64,000 nucleotides of DNA, taken from NCBI GenBank assembly GCA_017522345.1, contig JAFWZN010000086.1, forward strand, positions 1-64,000, in the 5' to 3' direction. Below, piece after piece: positions 24,837-34,392 of this stretch (the first letter of the stretch is position 1; each line of letters begins with the position of its first letter). A program made the translations under genes and the position numbers. The DNA is from Clostridia bacterium (GTDB lineage Bacteria > Bacillota > Clostridia > Christensenellales > Aristaeellaceae). The notes below the pieces were generated by a model that saw only the letters and a program-made list of their open reading frames with translations, did not search any database and was not told the origin of the DNA.

Positions 24837-27275
24837 TTATTCGCTATCAATATTTTCGTACTTTAATCTCTCATTGTCGGCAATCGCCCGGATGCGCTGC
24901 CCGATTTTGACGTTTCCTGCGAGAATGTCTTCGCTCAGGGCGTCTTCCACCAGCCTTTGAATTGCGCGGCGCAAGGGGCGCGCGCCGTACTGCAGGTCGT
25001 ATCCGGCCTGTGCGACGACGCGGGCTGCTTCGGGTGTGATTTCAAGCTCGATTCCGCGCTCGGAAAGGCGCTTGGCGACCGCCTTCATCATGAGCTCGGC
25101 AATCTGATCGATATGGTTCTGCTCAAGAGAGTGGAACACGATGATCTCGTCCACGCGGTTGATGAATTCGGGTCTGAAAAGCTTTTTTACCTCCACCATA
25201 ATGGAGTCCTTCATCTTTTCATAGCTCTTTTCATCGTCAAATGCGCTTCCGAAGCCTACGGCGCGCTGTTTTCCAATGGTGTGCGCGCCGGCGTTTGACG
25301 TCATGACGACGACGCAGTTTTTAAAATCGACGATACGGCCCTGACCGTCGGTGAGCCTTCCGTCCTCCAGAATCTGCAGAAGCACGTTAAATACGTCCGG
25401 ATGCGCTTTTTCAACCTCATCCAGAAGCAAAATGCTGTAGGGCTTTCTGCGAACCTTTTCTGTGAGCTGGCCGCCTTCTTCATAGCCGACATAGCCGGGG
25501 GGCGAACCGATCATACGGGAAACGGAGAATTTTTCCATATATTCGGACATGTCAATGCGAATGAGACTGTCCTCGTCTCCAAAAAGCGCTTCGCCCAGCG
25601 CCTTGCAAAGCTCGGTTTTACCCACGCCCGTAGGCCCTAAGAAGATGAAAGAACCGATGGGGCGATTGGGGTCTTTAAGTCCCGCGCGGGCGCGGCGGAC
25701 GGCTCGGGCGACCGCCTTGATGGCTTCGTCCTGTCCTACGACGCGCTTGTGGAGGATTTCCTCCATTTTAAGAAGCCTTGCCGCTTCGTCCTCGGTCATG
25801 CGGGTAACGGGAATCCCTGTCCAGAGGGAGACGATCTGGGCGACCTCCTCCTCCGAAACAATTTCTACCTTTTCTTCTCTGCGCTTTTCCCATTCCTTGC
25901 GCGTATCCTCGATTTCCTTTTGAAGGTTCTTCTTCTGATCGCGCATTTCGGCGGCTTTTTCAAAGTTTTCTTCAAGGACGGCCTTTTTCGTTTCGTTTTC
26001 AAGCTCTTCAAGCTGCTTCTGTTGCGCCTGCATATCCGGCGGGGCGGCAAAGGTGCGGATTCGGACGCGGGAAGCCGCTTCGTCTATCAAATCGATAGCC
26101 TTGTCCGGCAGGAAGCGGTCGGAAATATAGCGGTCGGAAAGCTGCACGGCGGCTTTGATGGCTTCGTCGGTTATGCGGACTTTGTGGTGATTTTCATATC
26201 GTTCTCGAAGGCCCATGAGGATTTCTACGCTTTCTTCTTTTGTGGGCTGTCCGACGTTCACGGGCTGAAATCTTCTTTCAAGCGCCGCGTCCTTTTCGAT
26301 GTATTTGTGATATTCGCGAAGGGTTGTCGCGCCGATACACTGCATTTCGCCTCTTGCGAGCATCGGCTTCATGATATTGGCTGCGTCGATGGCGCCCTCG
26401 CTTGCGCCCGCGCCGACAATGGTATGAAGCTCGTCAATGAACAAAATGACGTTTCCGGCTCTTCGAATTTCGGCCATAGTGTTTTTCAGTCGCTCTTCAA
26501 ACTCGCCTCTGTATTTTGCGCCCGCCAGCATGCCGGGAAGATCCAAAGACACAAGCCGCTTCCCGCGCAGAATTTCTGGAATGTTCCCGTCGATGATCTT
26601 CTGGGCAAGCCCTTCGGCGATGGAGGATTTGCCTACGCCCGGTTCGCCGATTAAAACAGGGTTGTTCTTCGTACGCCTTGAGAGAATCTGAACGATTCGC
26701 TCAATTTCCTTGGTGCGGCCGATGACCGGGTCGAGGTCGCCTTTCTCCGCCGCTTTGGTCAAATCGCGGGCATAGGTATCCAGCATGGGCGTGTCGTTGC
26801 CCTCCGCCTTTGCTACGCCGTCGCCGATATTATTATCCGCCTTTTTCGCGCCGCCCATGGCTTTAATCAGCGCGTTTCTGGCTTCGTTTAGGTTTACGCC
26901 CATCTTTACAAGCGCGTGCGCGGCAACGCCTGCCCGTTCGCGCATGAGCGCGAGCAGGATGTGCTCGGGCTCGACCTCGTCGCTTCCCAAATCCCGCGCT
27001 TCACGGTGGCTGATTTCAAGTACGGTTTTGGAGCGAATGGTAAAGCTCAGCTGCTTGATCGGCCCGCTTGATTCGCCCTTTCCGACAAGCGACAGAATTT
27101 CTTCGCGCAAAGCGTTCAGCGAAATGGCGCTGAATACGCCCGCAGCTTTTCCGGGATCGGACATCATGCCCAAAAGCAGATGCTCCGTTCCGATATAGTC
27201 GCGCCCAAGCTGCATGGCTTCCCTCTGGGCGTTTTCAAGCGCGCGTTTGGCGCGCTCCGAGTATTTTCCAAACAT
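24837..27275 (-). CDS. clpC: ATP-dependent Clp protease ATP-binding subunit ClpC
   Basis: ClpC unfolds proteins, including those arginine-phosphorylated by McsB, and feeds them to ClpP. The 812 residues hold the N-domain repeats ([13 protein letters not shown]), AAA-1 with Walker A GEPGVGKS (about 205), the UVR-containing middle domain ([19 protein letters not shown]) and AAA-2 with GPTGVGKT (about 545). Last gene of the ctsR operon; its ATG shares a base with the mcsB stop (TAATG), and GGAGG lies ahead. Confidence 0.97.
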   Translation of the reverse strand: MFGKYSERAKRALENAQREAMQLGRDYIGTEHLLLGMMSDPGKAAGVFSAISLNALREEILSLVGKGESSGPIKQLSFTIRSKTVLEISHREARDLGSDEVEPEHILLALMRERAGVAAHALVKMGVNLNEARNALIKAMGGAKKADNNIGDGVAKAEGNDTPMLDTYARDLTKAAEKGDLDPVIGRTKEIERIVQILSRRTKNNPVLIGEPGVGKSSIAEGLAQKIIDGNIPEILRGKRLVSLDLPGMLAGAKYRGEFEERLKNTMAEIRRAGNVILFIDELHTIVGAGASEGAIDAANIMKPMLARGEMQCIGATTLREYHKYIEKDAALERRFQPVNVGQPTKEESVEILMGLRERYENHHKVRITDEAIKAAVQLSDRYISDRFLPDKAIDLIDEAASRVRIRTFAAPPDMQAQQKQLEELENETKKAVLEENFEKAAEMRDQKKNLQKEIEDTRKEWEKRREEKVEIVSEEEVAQIVSLWTGIPVTRMTEDEAARLLKMEEILHKRVVGQDEAIKAVARAVRRARAGLKDPNRPIGSFIFLGPTGVGKTELCKALGEALFGDEDSLIRIDMSEYMEKFSVSRMIGSPPGYVGYEEGGQLTEKVRRKPYSILLLDEVEKAHPDVFNVLLQILEDGRLTDGQGRIVDFKNCVVVMTSNAGAHTIGKQRAVGFGSAFDDEKSYEKMKDSIMVEVKKLFRPEFINRVDEIIVFHSLEQNHIDQIAELMMKAVAKRLSERGIELEITPEAARVVAQAGYDLQYGARPLRRAIQRLVEDALSEDILAGNVKIGQRIRAIADNERLKYENIDSE

Positions 27276-28330
27276 TATTTGATTTCCTCCGAAAATAGCG
27301 TATCGCTGTCTTTGATAAGGGATGAAAGGGACGAGCGAACCTCGCTTGCGCGAAGCAGCATAAGATCGCGCCCGGTAAGAGACGCTTCTGCAAGGGAAGA
27401 AAGAGACGCAGGCTGCATGCGCTGAATCAGTTCGTCAATTGCAGCGATTGGAGCGTTTATTACGCCCACGCCGGCTGCCAGACGCACGTCGGACATAAGG
27501 CGCATGAATTCCTTTTCGTCCAAAAGCCTTGCATTTAAAAGTATGCCCACAGAGCGCATCATTTTATCGATAAATGCGTCCTGATCGCGCTCGATCAAGG
27601 ATTTTCTGGCGGCTCTTTCCTGCTCGGCTACCTGCTGGCATGCGTCAATCAGGCTTCGGATGACGTCTTCCTCGCTTCTGCCCATAGCGGTCTGATTGGA
27701 AAGCTGATAAAGGCTTCCTTCAGCCTCCGTTCCTTCGCCGTACAGGCCGCGCACGGTAAAGCCAATTTTGCCGAACGCCTGTATAACCGCCCCCATTTGT
27801 TTTGTAACGGTAATGGCCGGAAGATGCACAAGCGCGCTGGCTCTGAGCCCTGTTCCCGCGTTGGTGGGACATGCTGTCAGATATCCCCACTTGCTGTCAA
27901 AGGCGATGGGCGCATTCTTTGAAAGGATATCGTCTGCGTGAAACGCAAGCTGCGCCGCTTTTTCCAATTGAAGGCCGGGCAGAAGGCCTTGAATTCTTAT
28001 ATGGTCTTCCTCGTTTATCATGATGGAAACGGTTTCGCCCGTCGAAATGAGCGCAGCCGCCTTTTCTTTGTTTGAAATCAGGTCAAGGCTGATTAAATGC
28101 TTTTCAACCAGCATCCTTCGCTCGGTATCGGATAATTCCGACATCGGGAAAAGCCGATACATGCCGTTGATATTTGCGCTTTGAAGGCTTTTAAGCGCGC
28201 GTGAGATTGTTTCCTTTGCGTTTTCCTCGCTCATTTTGGTGTAAAAAGGGATATCCGCGTAATTTCTCGCAAGGCGAACACGGCAGGAAACGACGACGTC
28301 GGATTCGGGCGCCATGGGATATTTATTCAT
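27275..28330 (-). CDS. mcsB: Protein arginine kinase McsB
   Basis: McsB phosphorylates arginine residues, marking proteins for ClpCP. The 351-residue phosphagen-kinase-like protein has CRVRLARN near the N-terminus, INEEDHIRIQ and TACPTNAGTGLRAS, the ATP-binding and active-site signatures of the family. The start at 28330 follows GGGGAGGG and overlaps mcsA by eight bases. The C-terminal part has the usual McsB pArg-binding domain length. Confidence 0.96.
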   Translation of the reverse strand: MNKYPMAPESDVVVSCRVRLARNYADIPFYTKMSEENAKETISRALKSLQSANINGMYRLFPMSELSDTERRMLVEKHLISLDLISNKEKAAALISTGETVSIMINEEDHIRIQGLLPGLQLEKAAQLAFHADDILSKNAPIAFDSKWGYLTACPTNAGTGLRASALVHLPAITVTKQMGAVIQAFGKIGFTVRGLYGEGTEAEGSLYQLSNQTAMGRSEEDVIRSLIDACQQVAEQERAARKSLIERDQDAFIDKMMRSVGILLNARLLDEKEFMRLMSDVRLAAGVGVINAPIAAIDELIQRMQPASLSSLAEASLTGRDLMLLRASEVRSSLSSLIKDSDTLFSEEIK

Positions 28331-28868
28331 GCGCGCTGCCCTCCCCAACCTCGGTTTTTACCTTGAGCTCCGCCTGAAGATTTCTGATTTGATCTCTAAG
28401 AACGGCGGCCTTTTCGTATTCCTCTTCAGAAATGGCGCGCGCAAGCTGCTGCTTTAATTTGTCAATCTGAAGCCTTAACGATACCTGACTGTTCATTCCG
28501 CCCGGGATGCGTCCGACATGCTGCGCGTTTCCGTGCATGCGGCTGAGCATTTCTTCAAGAGGCTCGCGAAACGCCTTGTAGCAGTCGGCGCAGCCGAGCA
28601 TGCCGTTTCGCTTGAACTGCTTGTAATCCAACCCGCAGCTTTCACATACGGCGGAATACGCGGTATCGTCCTCTTCCTTTTTGCCGGAAAGCGCTTTTTC
28701 GATAAAACCGCCTAAAATTCCGGCAAGGTTTGTCAAATCCATGGCGGGCAGATTCATTTTATATTTTGTAAGACACGTGGCGCAAAGGTTTTTTTCTTTC
28801 TTTTCTCCGTCTGCAAATGTGGTTAAGTGAATGGTTGCGGGGCGAACGCCGCACTCGTCACACATCAT
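28323..28868 (-). CDS. mcsA: Protein-arginine kinase activator McsA
   Basis: McsA activates McsB and modulates CtsR. The 181 residues carry four zinc-type Cys pairs (CDEC, CATC, CESC, CADC) and a C-terminal UVR motif (ISEEEYEKAAVLRDQIRNLQ). The first of two adjacent ATGs (28868) is nine bases after GGAGG; it overlaps the end of ctsR by 11 bases. Confidence 0.94.
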   Translation of the reverse strand: MMCDECGVRPATIHLTTFADGEKKEKNLCATCLTKYKMNLPAMDLTNLAGILGGFIEKALSGKKEEDDTAYSAVCESCGLDYKQFKRNGMLGCADCYKAFREPLEEMLSRMHGNAQHVGRIPGGMNSQVSLRLQIDKLKQQLARAISEEEYEKAAVLRDQIRNLQAELKVKTEVGEGSAHE

Positions 28869-29340
28869 GCCGCAAATCCTCCTCAAGATTTCTGAATAGC
28901 TGCTTAAGCATATTGCGCATAACGGCGGCGCGCAATACATTTTTTGCGCTCACTGGAAGCGCAAGCGCGTTTTTGGCAACGGCGGCTTTCATGAGCATCG
29001 CTTCGTTTTTGGTGACGAGCTTTCTTTCAAACAACAAAACAATCAGGGCGTTTGCGGATTCCTCGTCAATTTCCGTGCCTACGCGGTTTAAAAGCGAGTC
29101 CAAAAGCGTGCTTCCGCCCGGATGCGTCATGCGCACGATTTTTACAAATCCGCCGCCCCCGCGGCGCGACTCGATGATATAGCCGTGATCCACAGAAAAA
29201 CGCGTGGCAAGCACATAGTTGATCTGAGAAGGCGCGCAGCCGAAATGCTGCGCGAGCTCATTTCTCTTAAGCTCGATCTGGGCGTCTTCTTCCATGAGCT
29301 CCTTTATGAATTTTTCAATGGTGTCGCTGATGTGTGCCAT
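28858..29340 (-). CDS. ctsR: Transcriptional repressor CtsR
   Basis: CtsR represses class III heat-shock genes, including its own operon. The 160-residue protein has the winged helix-turn-helix with the family signature AQHFGCAPSQINYVLATRF and the Gly-rich wing ESRRGGGGFVKIVR; the heat-sensing tetraglycine is present. The ATG at 29340 follows GGAGG; a GTG upstream in frame lies within that site. Operon order ctsR-mcsA-mcsB-clpC is the standard one. Confidence 0.96.
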   Translation of the reverse strand: MAHISDTIEKFIKELMEEDAQIELKRNELAQHFGCAPSQINYVLATRFSVDHGYIIESRRGGGGFVKIVRMTHPGGSTLLDSLLNRVGTEIDEESANALIVLLFERKLVTKNEAMLMKAAVAKNALALPVSAKNVLRAAVMRNMLKQLFRNLEEDLRHDV

Positions 29341-29364
29341 GCAAGACACCTCCTCTAAAGAAAA

Positions 29365-29381
29365 TTTGACTATCTTTGATT
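29365..29381 (-). promoter_or_regulatory. CtsR operator
   Basis: On the minus strand AATCAAA-GAT-AGTCAAA: tandem heptads with a three-base spacer, matching RGTCAAA-NAN-RGTCAAA at all but one position. It lies directly after the -10 of the ctsR promoter, the normal autorepression layout. Confidence 0.88.
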
Positions 29382-29410
29382 ATTATAGCCAATCGGACGC
29401 CAAAAAGCAA
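29382..29410 (-). promoter_or_regulatory. Promoter of the ctsR-clpC operon
   Basis: TTGCTT (29410-29405), a 17-base spacer and TATAAT (29387-29382) on the minus strand, followed immediately by the CtsR operator. Confidence 0.8.
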
Positions 29411-29412
29411 TA

Positions 29413-29461
29413 CAGCGCCGCATATTCCCTCAAAAAATTTTGTAAGGTATATGCGGCGCTG
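29413..29461 (-). terminator. Terminator after mtnN
   Basis: CAGCGCCGCATAT and ATATGCGGCGCTG are perfectly complementary (13 bp) around a 23-base loop, followed on the minus strand by TATTGCTTTTTGG. It separates the luxS unit from the ctsR promoter, whose -35 lies in the T-rich tail. Confidence 0.75.
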
Positions 29462-29472
29462 AAGTTTACGCT

Positions 29473-30165
29473 TTATGCAAGGGACGTTTTGATAAAATGA
29501 AGGAGCGCGCGAACGGACTGGTTTGCGGCGATTTCGGCAAATTCCTGATAGGAAAGCGTGGCGCCGTCGTCCGCGCCGTCGGATATGGCGCGCAAAATTG
29601 CGCAGGGCGTATTGTTCATAAAGCACACATGCGCAATTGCGCCGCCCTCCATCTCGCAAGCTTTGGCGTCAAAACGGGAAACGATTTCCTCCTTTACCCG
29701 AGGGTCGCAAACAAATTGATCGCCTGTTGCGATCACGCCGGATTTTGCATGAATGCCAAGGAAAGTGAGAGAAGCGATAAGTTTATTTGAAAGCGCCTCG
29801 TCGAGCGGAAAATGCGTTATGTTGACCGTTGAAACAAAGCCTTTTTCATCGCCCAGAGGAGATGTGTCGAAATCGTGCTGTACCGCTGAGTTACCTACCA
29901 CAACGTCGCAGACCTTAAGATCCTTTGAAAGCGCGCCGCCAACGCCGGTGTTGATGATCGCTTCGGGCGCGTATTTTAAAATCATTGTCTGCGCGCACAC
30001 GGCTGCGTTTACCTTGCCCACGCCGCATACCGCGCATACCACGGGATATGAGTAGATGGAGCCGGTTATGTATGTGATGCCGGAAACGGTTTCTTCCCTT
30101 GCGTTTTCAATTTTCCGCTTGATGGATTCAAGCTCCAGCTGCATCGCAGCGATAATGCCGATCAA
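29473..30165 (-). CDS. mtnN: 5'-methylthioadenosine/S-adenosylhomocysteine nucleosidase
   Basis: Splits adenine from S-adenosylhomocysteine and methylthioadenosine; its product S-ribosylhomocysteine is the substrate of LuxS, encoded directly upstream. The 230 residues show IGIIAAMQLELE, NTGVGGAL, CEMEGGAIAHVC (ribose-binding Glu) and RAISDGAD (catalytic Asp). Translation starts at a TTG overlapping the luxS stop (TTGA), preceded by GGGGGAAG; this gives the family's normal N-terminus. Confidence 0.95.
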   Translation of the reverse strand: MIGIIAAMQLELESIKRKIENAREETVSGITYITGSIYSYPVVCAVCGVGKVNAAVCAQTMILKYAPEAIINTGVGGALSKDLKVCDVVVGNSAVQHDFDTSPLGDEKGFVSTVNITHFPLDEALSNKLIASLTFLGIHAKSGVIATGDQFVCDPRVKEEIVSRFDAKACEMEGGAIAHVCFMNNTPCAILRAISDGADDGATLSYQEFAEIAANQSVRALLHFIKTSLA

Positions 30166-30632
30166 ATTTCTTCCCCCTTCGGATAGGAAAGTGTCTTATC
30201 TGTGCAGTCCTTGACCGCTTCAAAATATCGCGCGGCTTCCTCCTTGGCGAGCGACAGCTCAAGATTGATGTAATTTCCGCATTCTTTTCTCGATTTTCCA
30301 AACACTTCGCCCTCGTAGGCGAGGATTTTCTGAAGCGTGTCCTTGATAAGCGCGATGGTTTCATTGTGGGAAATCCCACGAACCAGCAGATAAAAGCCCG
30401 TCTGACAGCCCATGGGACCAAAGTAAATAACATGATCCGACAATTCTGAGTTTCTCACAAACGTCGCAAACATATGCTCGAACGTGTGCATGGTCGCGTT
30501 CGACATAAGGTCGGGCTGGTTGGGAACGCGAGTCCTGAGGTCGTAGGTTACGACGTCGCCGTCGATGCGGGAAAGGTAAATGCCGGGCACGATGTAATCG
30601 TGGTCAACGGAAAAGCTTGCGATTCTGTTCAT
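30162..30632 (-). CDS. luxS: S-ribosylhomocysteine lyase LuxS
   Basis: Converts S-ribosylhomocysteine to homocysteine and the AI-2 precursor DPD. The 156-residue metalloenzyme has the metal-binding HTFEH (His 49, His 53), a third Cys ligand in KECGNY and the catalytic Cys in GPMGCQTGFY (Cys 76). TTGAGGA precedes the ATG. Coupled with mtnN it forms the complete activated-methyl recycling route. Confidence 0.97.
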   Translation of the reverse strand: MNRIASFSVDHDYIVPGIYLSRIDGDVVTYDLRTRVPNQPDLMSNATMHTFEHMFATFVRNSELSDHVIYFGPMGCQTGFYLLVRGISHNETIALIKDTLQKILAYEGEVFGKSRKECGNYINLELSLAKEEAARYFEAVKDCTDKTLSYPKGEEI

Positions 30633-30642
30633 GTTTTTATCC

Positions 30643-31815
30643 TCAAATCTTTTGAATTACGGTAGCGGCAGCCTGCGCGGAAATGCCTAAGCCTTCTCCC
30701 TCAAAGCCGAGTTTTTCGGTTGTCGTTGCCTTTACGGAAACGCGGTCCACAGAAAGTGACAAAACGGACGCGATTTTTTCGCTCATTCTCCGGATAAAGG
30801 GACTCAGTTTCGGTTTCTGGCAGACGATTGTGATATCACAGCTTGTTACAGTAAAGCCGTTTTCTATGATCTTCTCATTGGCTCTTTTAAGAAGGAGCAT
30901 GGAAGAAATGTCTTTAAACGACATATCGTTATCCGGAAACAGTTTTCCGATATCGCCCATGGCGCATGCGCCCAGCATTGCGTCCATAAGCGCATGAAGC
31001 GCAACGTCCGCATCCGAGTGCCCGAGAAGCCCCTTTTCATACGGGATTTCCTCGCCGCATAAAATGAGCTTTCTTCCTTCGACGAGCCTGTGAACGTCGT
31101 AGCCTGTGCCGTTTCTGAAGAGGAATTTGGGCATGTCATCTTCAAAATCGCTTTTCAGGGTGAGCTTTTTATTCTCCATGGCGCTTTCCGCCTCCGTAAG
31201 TTTGACGCGTCCGAACAAAAACTCGTAAAGCGCCGCGTCATCGGTTGCGTTGTAATGATTCTTAAGAGCATGTTCATGCGCACGCATGATTTCGCCGTAC
31301 GAAAATGCCTGAGGGGTCTGTACGGCGCGAAGGGTATCGCGAACGGGCGTTTCGACGGCGAAGTCTTCCCCATCTACGCGTTTGATCGTGTCGATGACCC
31401 GGGTGGAGATTACGCCGCTTCCGAAATGCATCGCGTCCGAAATTACATTTTCAATGATTTCATTCGTCACAAACGGACGCGCCCCGTCGTGAATGAGCGC
31501 GATGTCGGTATTCTTAGAAAGCGCACGAAGGCCGGAATACACGCTTTCCTGCCTCGTGCTTCCGCCGAGCGCAACGGCATTGACGAGCGGACATACGCCG
31601 TCCGTGCGTTTGATTTTTTCATACGCATCAAGGTCGCTTTCGGATAAAACAAGCGCGATTTCGTCAATCACACCGCTGCTCGTAAGCGCGTTCAGCGTAT
31701 GCGTGAGCACGCTTTTCCCATTCATTTTATGAAACAGCTTGTTGTATTCAAAGCCCGCGCGCGCGCCGCGGCCTGCCGCGACGACCACGCAGCCGATCCT
31801 CTTTCCGTTTTTCAT
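30643..31815 (-). CDS. ispDF: Bifunctional IspD/IspF (MEP pathway)
   Basis: A fusion of two MEP-pathway enzymes, 390 residues. The N-terminal half (about 1-228) is IspD, 2-C-methyl-D-erythritol 4-phosphate cytidylyltransferase: VVVAAGRGARAG nucleotide loop and HDGARPFV. The C-terminal half (about 232-390) is IspF, 2-C-methyl-D-erythritol 2,4-cyclodiphosphate synthase: GTGYDVHRL and LGHSDADVALHA metal-binding motifs and KATTTEKLGFEGEG. The fusion occurs in several lineages, including some Clostridia. Overlaps rqcP by four bases (ATGA). Confidence 0.96.
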   Translation of the reverse strand: MKNGKRIGCVVVAAGRGARAGFEYNKLFHKMNGKSVLTHTLNALTSSGVIDEIALVLSESDLDAYEKIKRTDGVCPLVNAVALGGSTRQESVYSGLRALSKNTDIALIHDGARPFVTNEIIENVISDAMHFGSGVISTRVIDTIKRVDGEDFAVETPVRDTLRAVQTPQAFSYGEIMRAHEHALKNHYNATDDAALYEFLFGRVKLTEAESAMENKKLTLKSDFEDDMPKFLFRNGTGYDVHRLVEGRKLILCGEEIPYEKGLLGHSDADVALHALMDAMLGACAMGDIGKLFPDNDMSFKDISSMLLLKRANEKIIENGFTVTSCDITIVCQKPKLSPFIRRMSEKIASVLSLSVDRVSVKATTTEKLGFEGEGLGISAQAAATVIQKI

Positions 31816-32096
31816 GGCACAATCCTGTACATTTCCGCCGCCTGTTCCTTTCGGACGGACTCGGAAATGGAAGTAACTTCGTAGGTCGTTTCGTTCGCGC
31901 CGTAGCGGACGGTAAGCTTGTCCCCTACCTTGATTTTAAGACCCGGCTTTCCGGGCTTGCCGTTTACGGAAACATGCTCGGAATCGCACGCGTCGTTGGC
32001 AACGGAGCGGCGCTTGATGATGCGGGAAACCTTCAAAAATTTGTCAAGGCGCATTTCGGTAGTTGCAGTTTTTACTTCTTCTGTCTTTTTGGCCAT
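31812..32096 (-). CDS. S4-domain RNA-binding protein, RqcP/YabO family
   Basis: A 94-residue protein with an S4 RNA-binding fold (MRLDKFLKVSRIIKRRSVANDACDSEHVSVNGK). RqcP works with RqcH in rescue of stalled 50S subunits by adding alanine tails. Located, as in Bacillus, near a MazG/YabN-type gene and an HU gene. GGAGAG precedes the ATG. Confidence 0.88.
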   Translation of the reverse strand: MAKKTEEVKTATTEMRLDKFLKVSRIIKRRSVANDACDSEHVSVNGKPGKPGLKIKVGDKLTVRYGANETTYEVTSISESVRKEQAAEMYRIVP

Positions 32097-32116
32097 AGAT
32101 TTTCTCTCCTGTTCGC

Positions 32117-32139
32117 AAAAAGGGCGGCAAAGCGCCGCC
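32117..32139 (-). terminator. Terminator after the HU gene
   Basis: GGCGGC and GCCGCC form a six-base-pair GC stem with a five-base loop, followed on the minus strand by CTTTTTG. No promoter was seen before rqcP, so some read-through is likely. Confidence 0.7.
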
Positions 32140-32145
32140 GCTTGT

Positions 32146-32415
32146 TTAAAATTCTTCCTTGTAGGATTTTCCGGGTTTAAAACACGGCGTTTTTGACGCT
32201 TTTACGGTGATGGGTTCAAGCGTCGCGGGATTTAAGCCCTGATGCTCGGGACGATGACGCACTTCGAATGTTCCAAACCCCACGATCTGAACCTTCTCAT
32301 CGTTTTTGAGCGATTCGGTAACGGAGGCGATGAATGCATTCAGCGCGTCTTCCGCCTGCTTTCGCGTAAGATCGGATTTTTCGGAAATCTTCTGGATGAG
32401 GGCTGCTTTGTTCAT
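32146..32415 (-). CDS. HU family DNA-binding protein
   Basis: An 89-residue nucleoid protein with the full HU fold: MNKAALIQKISEKSDLTRKQAEDAL, the GFGTFEVRHRPEHQGLNPAT beta arm with its Pro tip, and KPGKSYKEEF. GGAGGAT precedes the ATG. A weak -10 (TATAAC) lies about 25 bases upstream, with no clear -35. Confidence 0.95.
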   Translation of the reverse strand: MNKAALIQKISEKSDLTRKQAEDALNAFIASVTESLKNDEKVQIVGFGTFEVRHRPEHQGLNPATLEPITVKASKTPCFKPGKSYKEEF

Positions 32416-32459
32416 TGAAAATCCTCCGTGTTATAAGGATGAATACCAAATAATTCTTC

Positions 32460-32483
32460 AAAAAGAGCAGTTTTCCTGCTTTT
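32460..32483 (-). terminator. Terminator after the MazG-domain gene
   Basis: AAAAGCAG and CTGCTCTTT pair around a five-base GAAAA loop, followed on the minus strand by TTTTT. A TTGACA just upstream on the same strand has no -10 partner because the hairpin occupies that place. Confidence 0.65.
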
Positions 32484-32502
32484 ATGTCAACATATTCGTT
32501 TT

Positions 32503-33771
32503 TTACATGCTGTGCGCCGCCTTATAGCATGCGATATAGCGATTTACCGCGTCTTCAAGCGCTTTTTCCGCGTCGATTCCATTCTGCCTTGCCCATGCGA
32601 CCTGCCTTAAAAGGCTGTCGCCCAGCGTTTTGGCGTCGGCTGCGCCGTAGCTTTCCGCCGTCGGGACAAAGGAGTTGTCCGCTTTTTCTGCGCGCTTTAT
32701 AACCTTGCCTGCGCGAAGAAGCGCGGGCAGCGCGAGGGCGACCGCTTCCATTTCCTCACCGGTATTTTTAAACCCCTTTTCTTCCTTTTTGTTGTCATCC
32801 CAGAGGCTAAAAAGACCGTCCAGATTTGATACGGAATCTTTGCCGAATACATGCGAGTGCCGCGAAATCATCTTTTGAACAACGCCGGTGATCACGTCTG
32901 TTCCCGTGAATTCGCCGTGCTCGATTCCGATTTGAATCTGAAGCGCGACGGCGAAAAGCACGTCGCCCAATTCTTCGACGAGACCGTATTCGTCGCCTTT
33001 TTCAATTGCATCCTGAAGTTCGTATGCTTCCTCAAGCGCGTCCCTCTTAAGCGACTCGTGCGTCTGCTCCTTATCCCACGGGCATCCGTCCACAGGGTCG
33101 CGGAGGCGCCTTGCAAGCATTAAAAGATGCTCAAAATCATACCGTTCAAGCTTTAAAAGATCGCGCACAGCGGGCACGAAGCAGGCGGCGGTGTGATCAT
33201 ATGCCTTCATCCTGTCAAGATCCATGAGCGGAATTTTTGTAACCACGTTGTCTTTCAGGAAATACACATCCGTTTCGTCCGGATATTTATCCATCAGGAG
33301 AAGCTTTACGTCGCTGGCCAATTCATATGAATCGATCTCGGTAATCAGCGTATCGTTAAGAGACGAAAAATATGCGTTTTCCGCGTCCGTCGCCGACACG
33401 GTAAGATATGCGCCCTTTGAAAACGCGGTCAGTCCGCCGCGCGTCTTCTGGCCGATAAAGCGAAGGGAAACGCCGCGATCCGCCAATGCGCGCACGGTTT
33501 CATCGTCCATGTCGATGACGACATAATGGATGCTTTCCGCGTTCTCGGAAAGGATTCTATCAAGCGCCATATCGATGTGCTCGTCAAAATCCTCCGCTTC
33601 TTCATATACGGAGTCGAGCGAGGAAAAAGAAACGTGATTTTTTTTGAGCCACTCAGATGCGCCGCAGCGCTCGGTGTGCAGAATGATGCGTTTGGCGCTT
33701 TTCAGCGCTTCGATCGCGCCCAACGTAAGTTCGTCTTCCGTTAGTCCCGCCTGAATGATGGTAATTTCCAT
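32503..33771 (-). CDS. YabN-like protein: degenerate methylase domain plus MazG pyrophosphohydrolase
   Basis: A 422-residue, two-part protein. The C-terminal MazG domain (from about 225; LRDPVDGCPWDKEQTHESLK, EEAYELQDAIEK, EELGDVLFAV) should hydrolyse nucleoside triphosphates to monophosphates. The N-terminal 220 residues correspond to the tetrapyrrole-methylase-like half of YabN, but the usual Gly-Pro-Gly-Asp start (VGLGPGD) is replaced by IIQAGLTEDEL, so SAM binding is doubtful. The ATG at 33771 follows AAAGGACAGGGA. Sits next to spoVT as in Bacillus. Confidence 0.9.
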   Translation of the reverse strand: MEITIIQAGLTEDELTLGAIEALKSAKRIILHTERCGASEWLKKNHVSFSSLDSVYEEAEDFDEHIDMALDRILSENAESIHYVVIDMDDETVRALADRGVSLRFIGQKTRGGLTAFSKGAYLTVSATDAENAYFSSLNDTLITEIDSYELASDVKLLLMDKYPDETDVYFLKDNVVTKIPLMDLDRMKAYDHTAACFVPAVRDLLKLERYDFEHLLMLARRLRDPVDGCPWDKEQTHESLKRDALEEAYELQDAIEKGDEYGLVEELGDVLFAVALQIQIGIEHGEFTGTDVITGVVQKMISRHSHVFGKDSVSNLDGLFSLWDDNKKEEKGFKNTGEEMEAVALALPALLRAGKVIKRAEKADNSFVPTAESYGAADAKTLGDSLLRQVAWARQNGIDAEKALEDAVNRYIACYKAAHSM

Positions 33772-33803
33772 TTGTATCCCTGTCCTTTTAACGTACTGGA
33801 TGG

Positions 33804-33832
33804 ATTGTACCACATTTTTCCAATTTCGTAAA
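33804..33832 (-). promoter_or_regulatory. Promoter of the MazG-domain gene
   Basis: TTTACG (33832-33827), a 17-base spacer and TACAAT (33809-33804) preceded by TGG, an extended -10, in the gap after the spoVT stop. Confidence 0.6.
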
Positions 33833-33837
33833 GGCTG

Positions 33838-34392
33838 TTACTGCTCCATTTGCCGACCGATAATGACGCACGCGGTTTCCGCAACCTTCAAATCCACGCT
33901 CGTCATTTTAACGCCGCTTTCCTTTGAAAGAAGCATAAGTCCCCCCACAACCTCTGCGTCGGACACGATGGGACAAATGATCTGGGCGGTATACTGACTT
34001 ACGTCGTCCTCGGGCACAAGCGGAATAATCCTATCGCCGTCCGAAATATTTTTAAGAACGACCGTGCGGTCCTTTAAGATCTGATCGGCCTCCGTGCTTA
34101 AAGCTTTTTCAAAAGAATCCTTTTTCGACGCGCCGGATACGGCGACGACGGCGTCTCTGTCGCTGATTAAAACGATATGGCCCAGAGTTCTGTAAAGGGA
34201 ATCGGTGTAATCCTTGGCAATGGCCGCAATTTCGCCGATCGGGGAATATTTTTTGAGCACCACTTCCCCGTCGTGATCGGTGTAGATTTCCAGCGGGTCG
34301 CCTTCGCGAATGCGCAGCGTCCGGCGGATTTCCTTGGGAACGACGATTCTTCCAAGGTCGTCGATTCTGCGGACGATTCCTGTTGCTCTCAT
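33838..34392 (-). CDS. spoVT: Stage V sporulation protein T
   Basis: SpoVT is a DNA-binding regulator of forespore genes late in sporulation. The 184 residues have the AbrB swapped-hairpin domain (MRATGIVRRIDDLGRIVVPKE..) in the first 50 residues and a GAF-like domain after it (LGHIVLISDRDAVVAVSG, IICPIVSDAEVVGGLMLLS). AAGGAGAG precedes the ATG. In Bacillus the gene is read by sigma-G; I could not find a convincing sigma-G promoter here. Confidence 0.95.
   Translation of the reverse strand: MRATGIVRRIDDLGRIVVPKEIRRTLRIREGDPLEIYTDHDGEVVLKKYSPIGEIAAIAKDYTDSLYRTLGHIVLISDRDAVVAVSGASKKDSFEKALSTEADQILKDRTVVLKNISDGDRIIPLVPEDDVSQYTAQIICPIVSDAEVVGGLMLLSKESGVKMTSVDLKVAETACVIIGRQMEQ

Noticed and set aside
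32485-32490. TTGACA upstream of the HU gene as its -35
   Set aside because: No -10 at 16-18 bases; that position is taken by the terminator hairpin of the MazG-domain gene.
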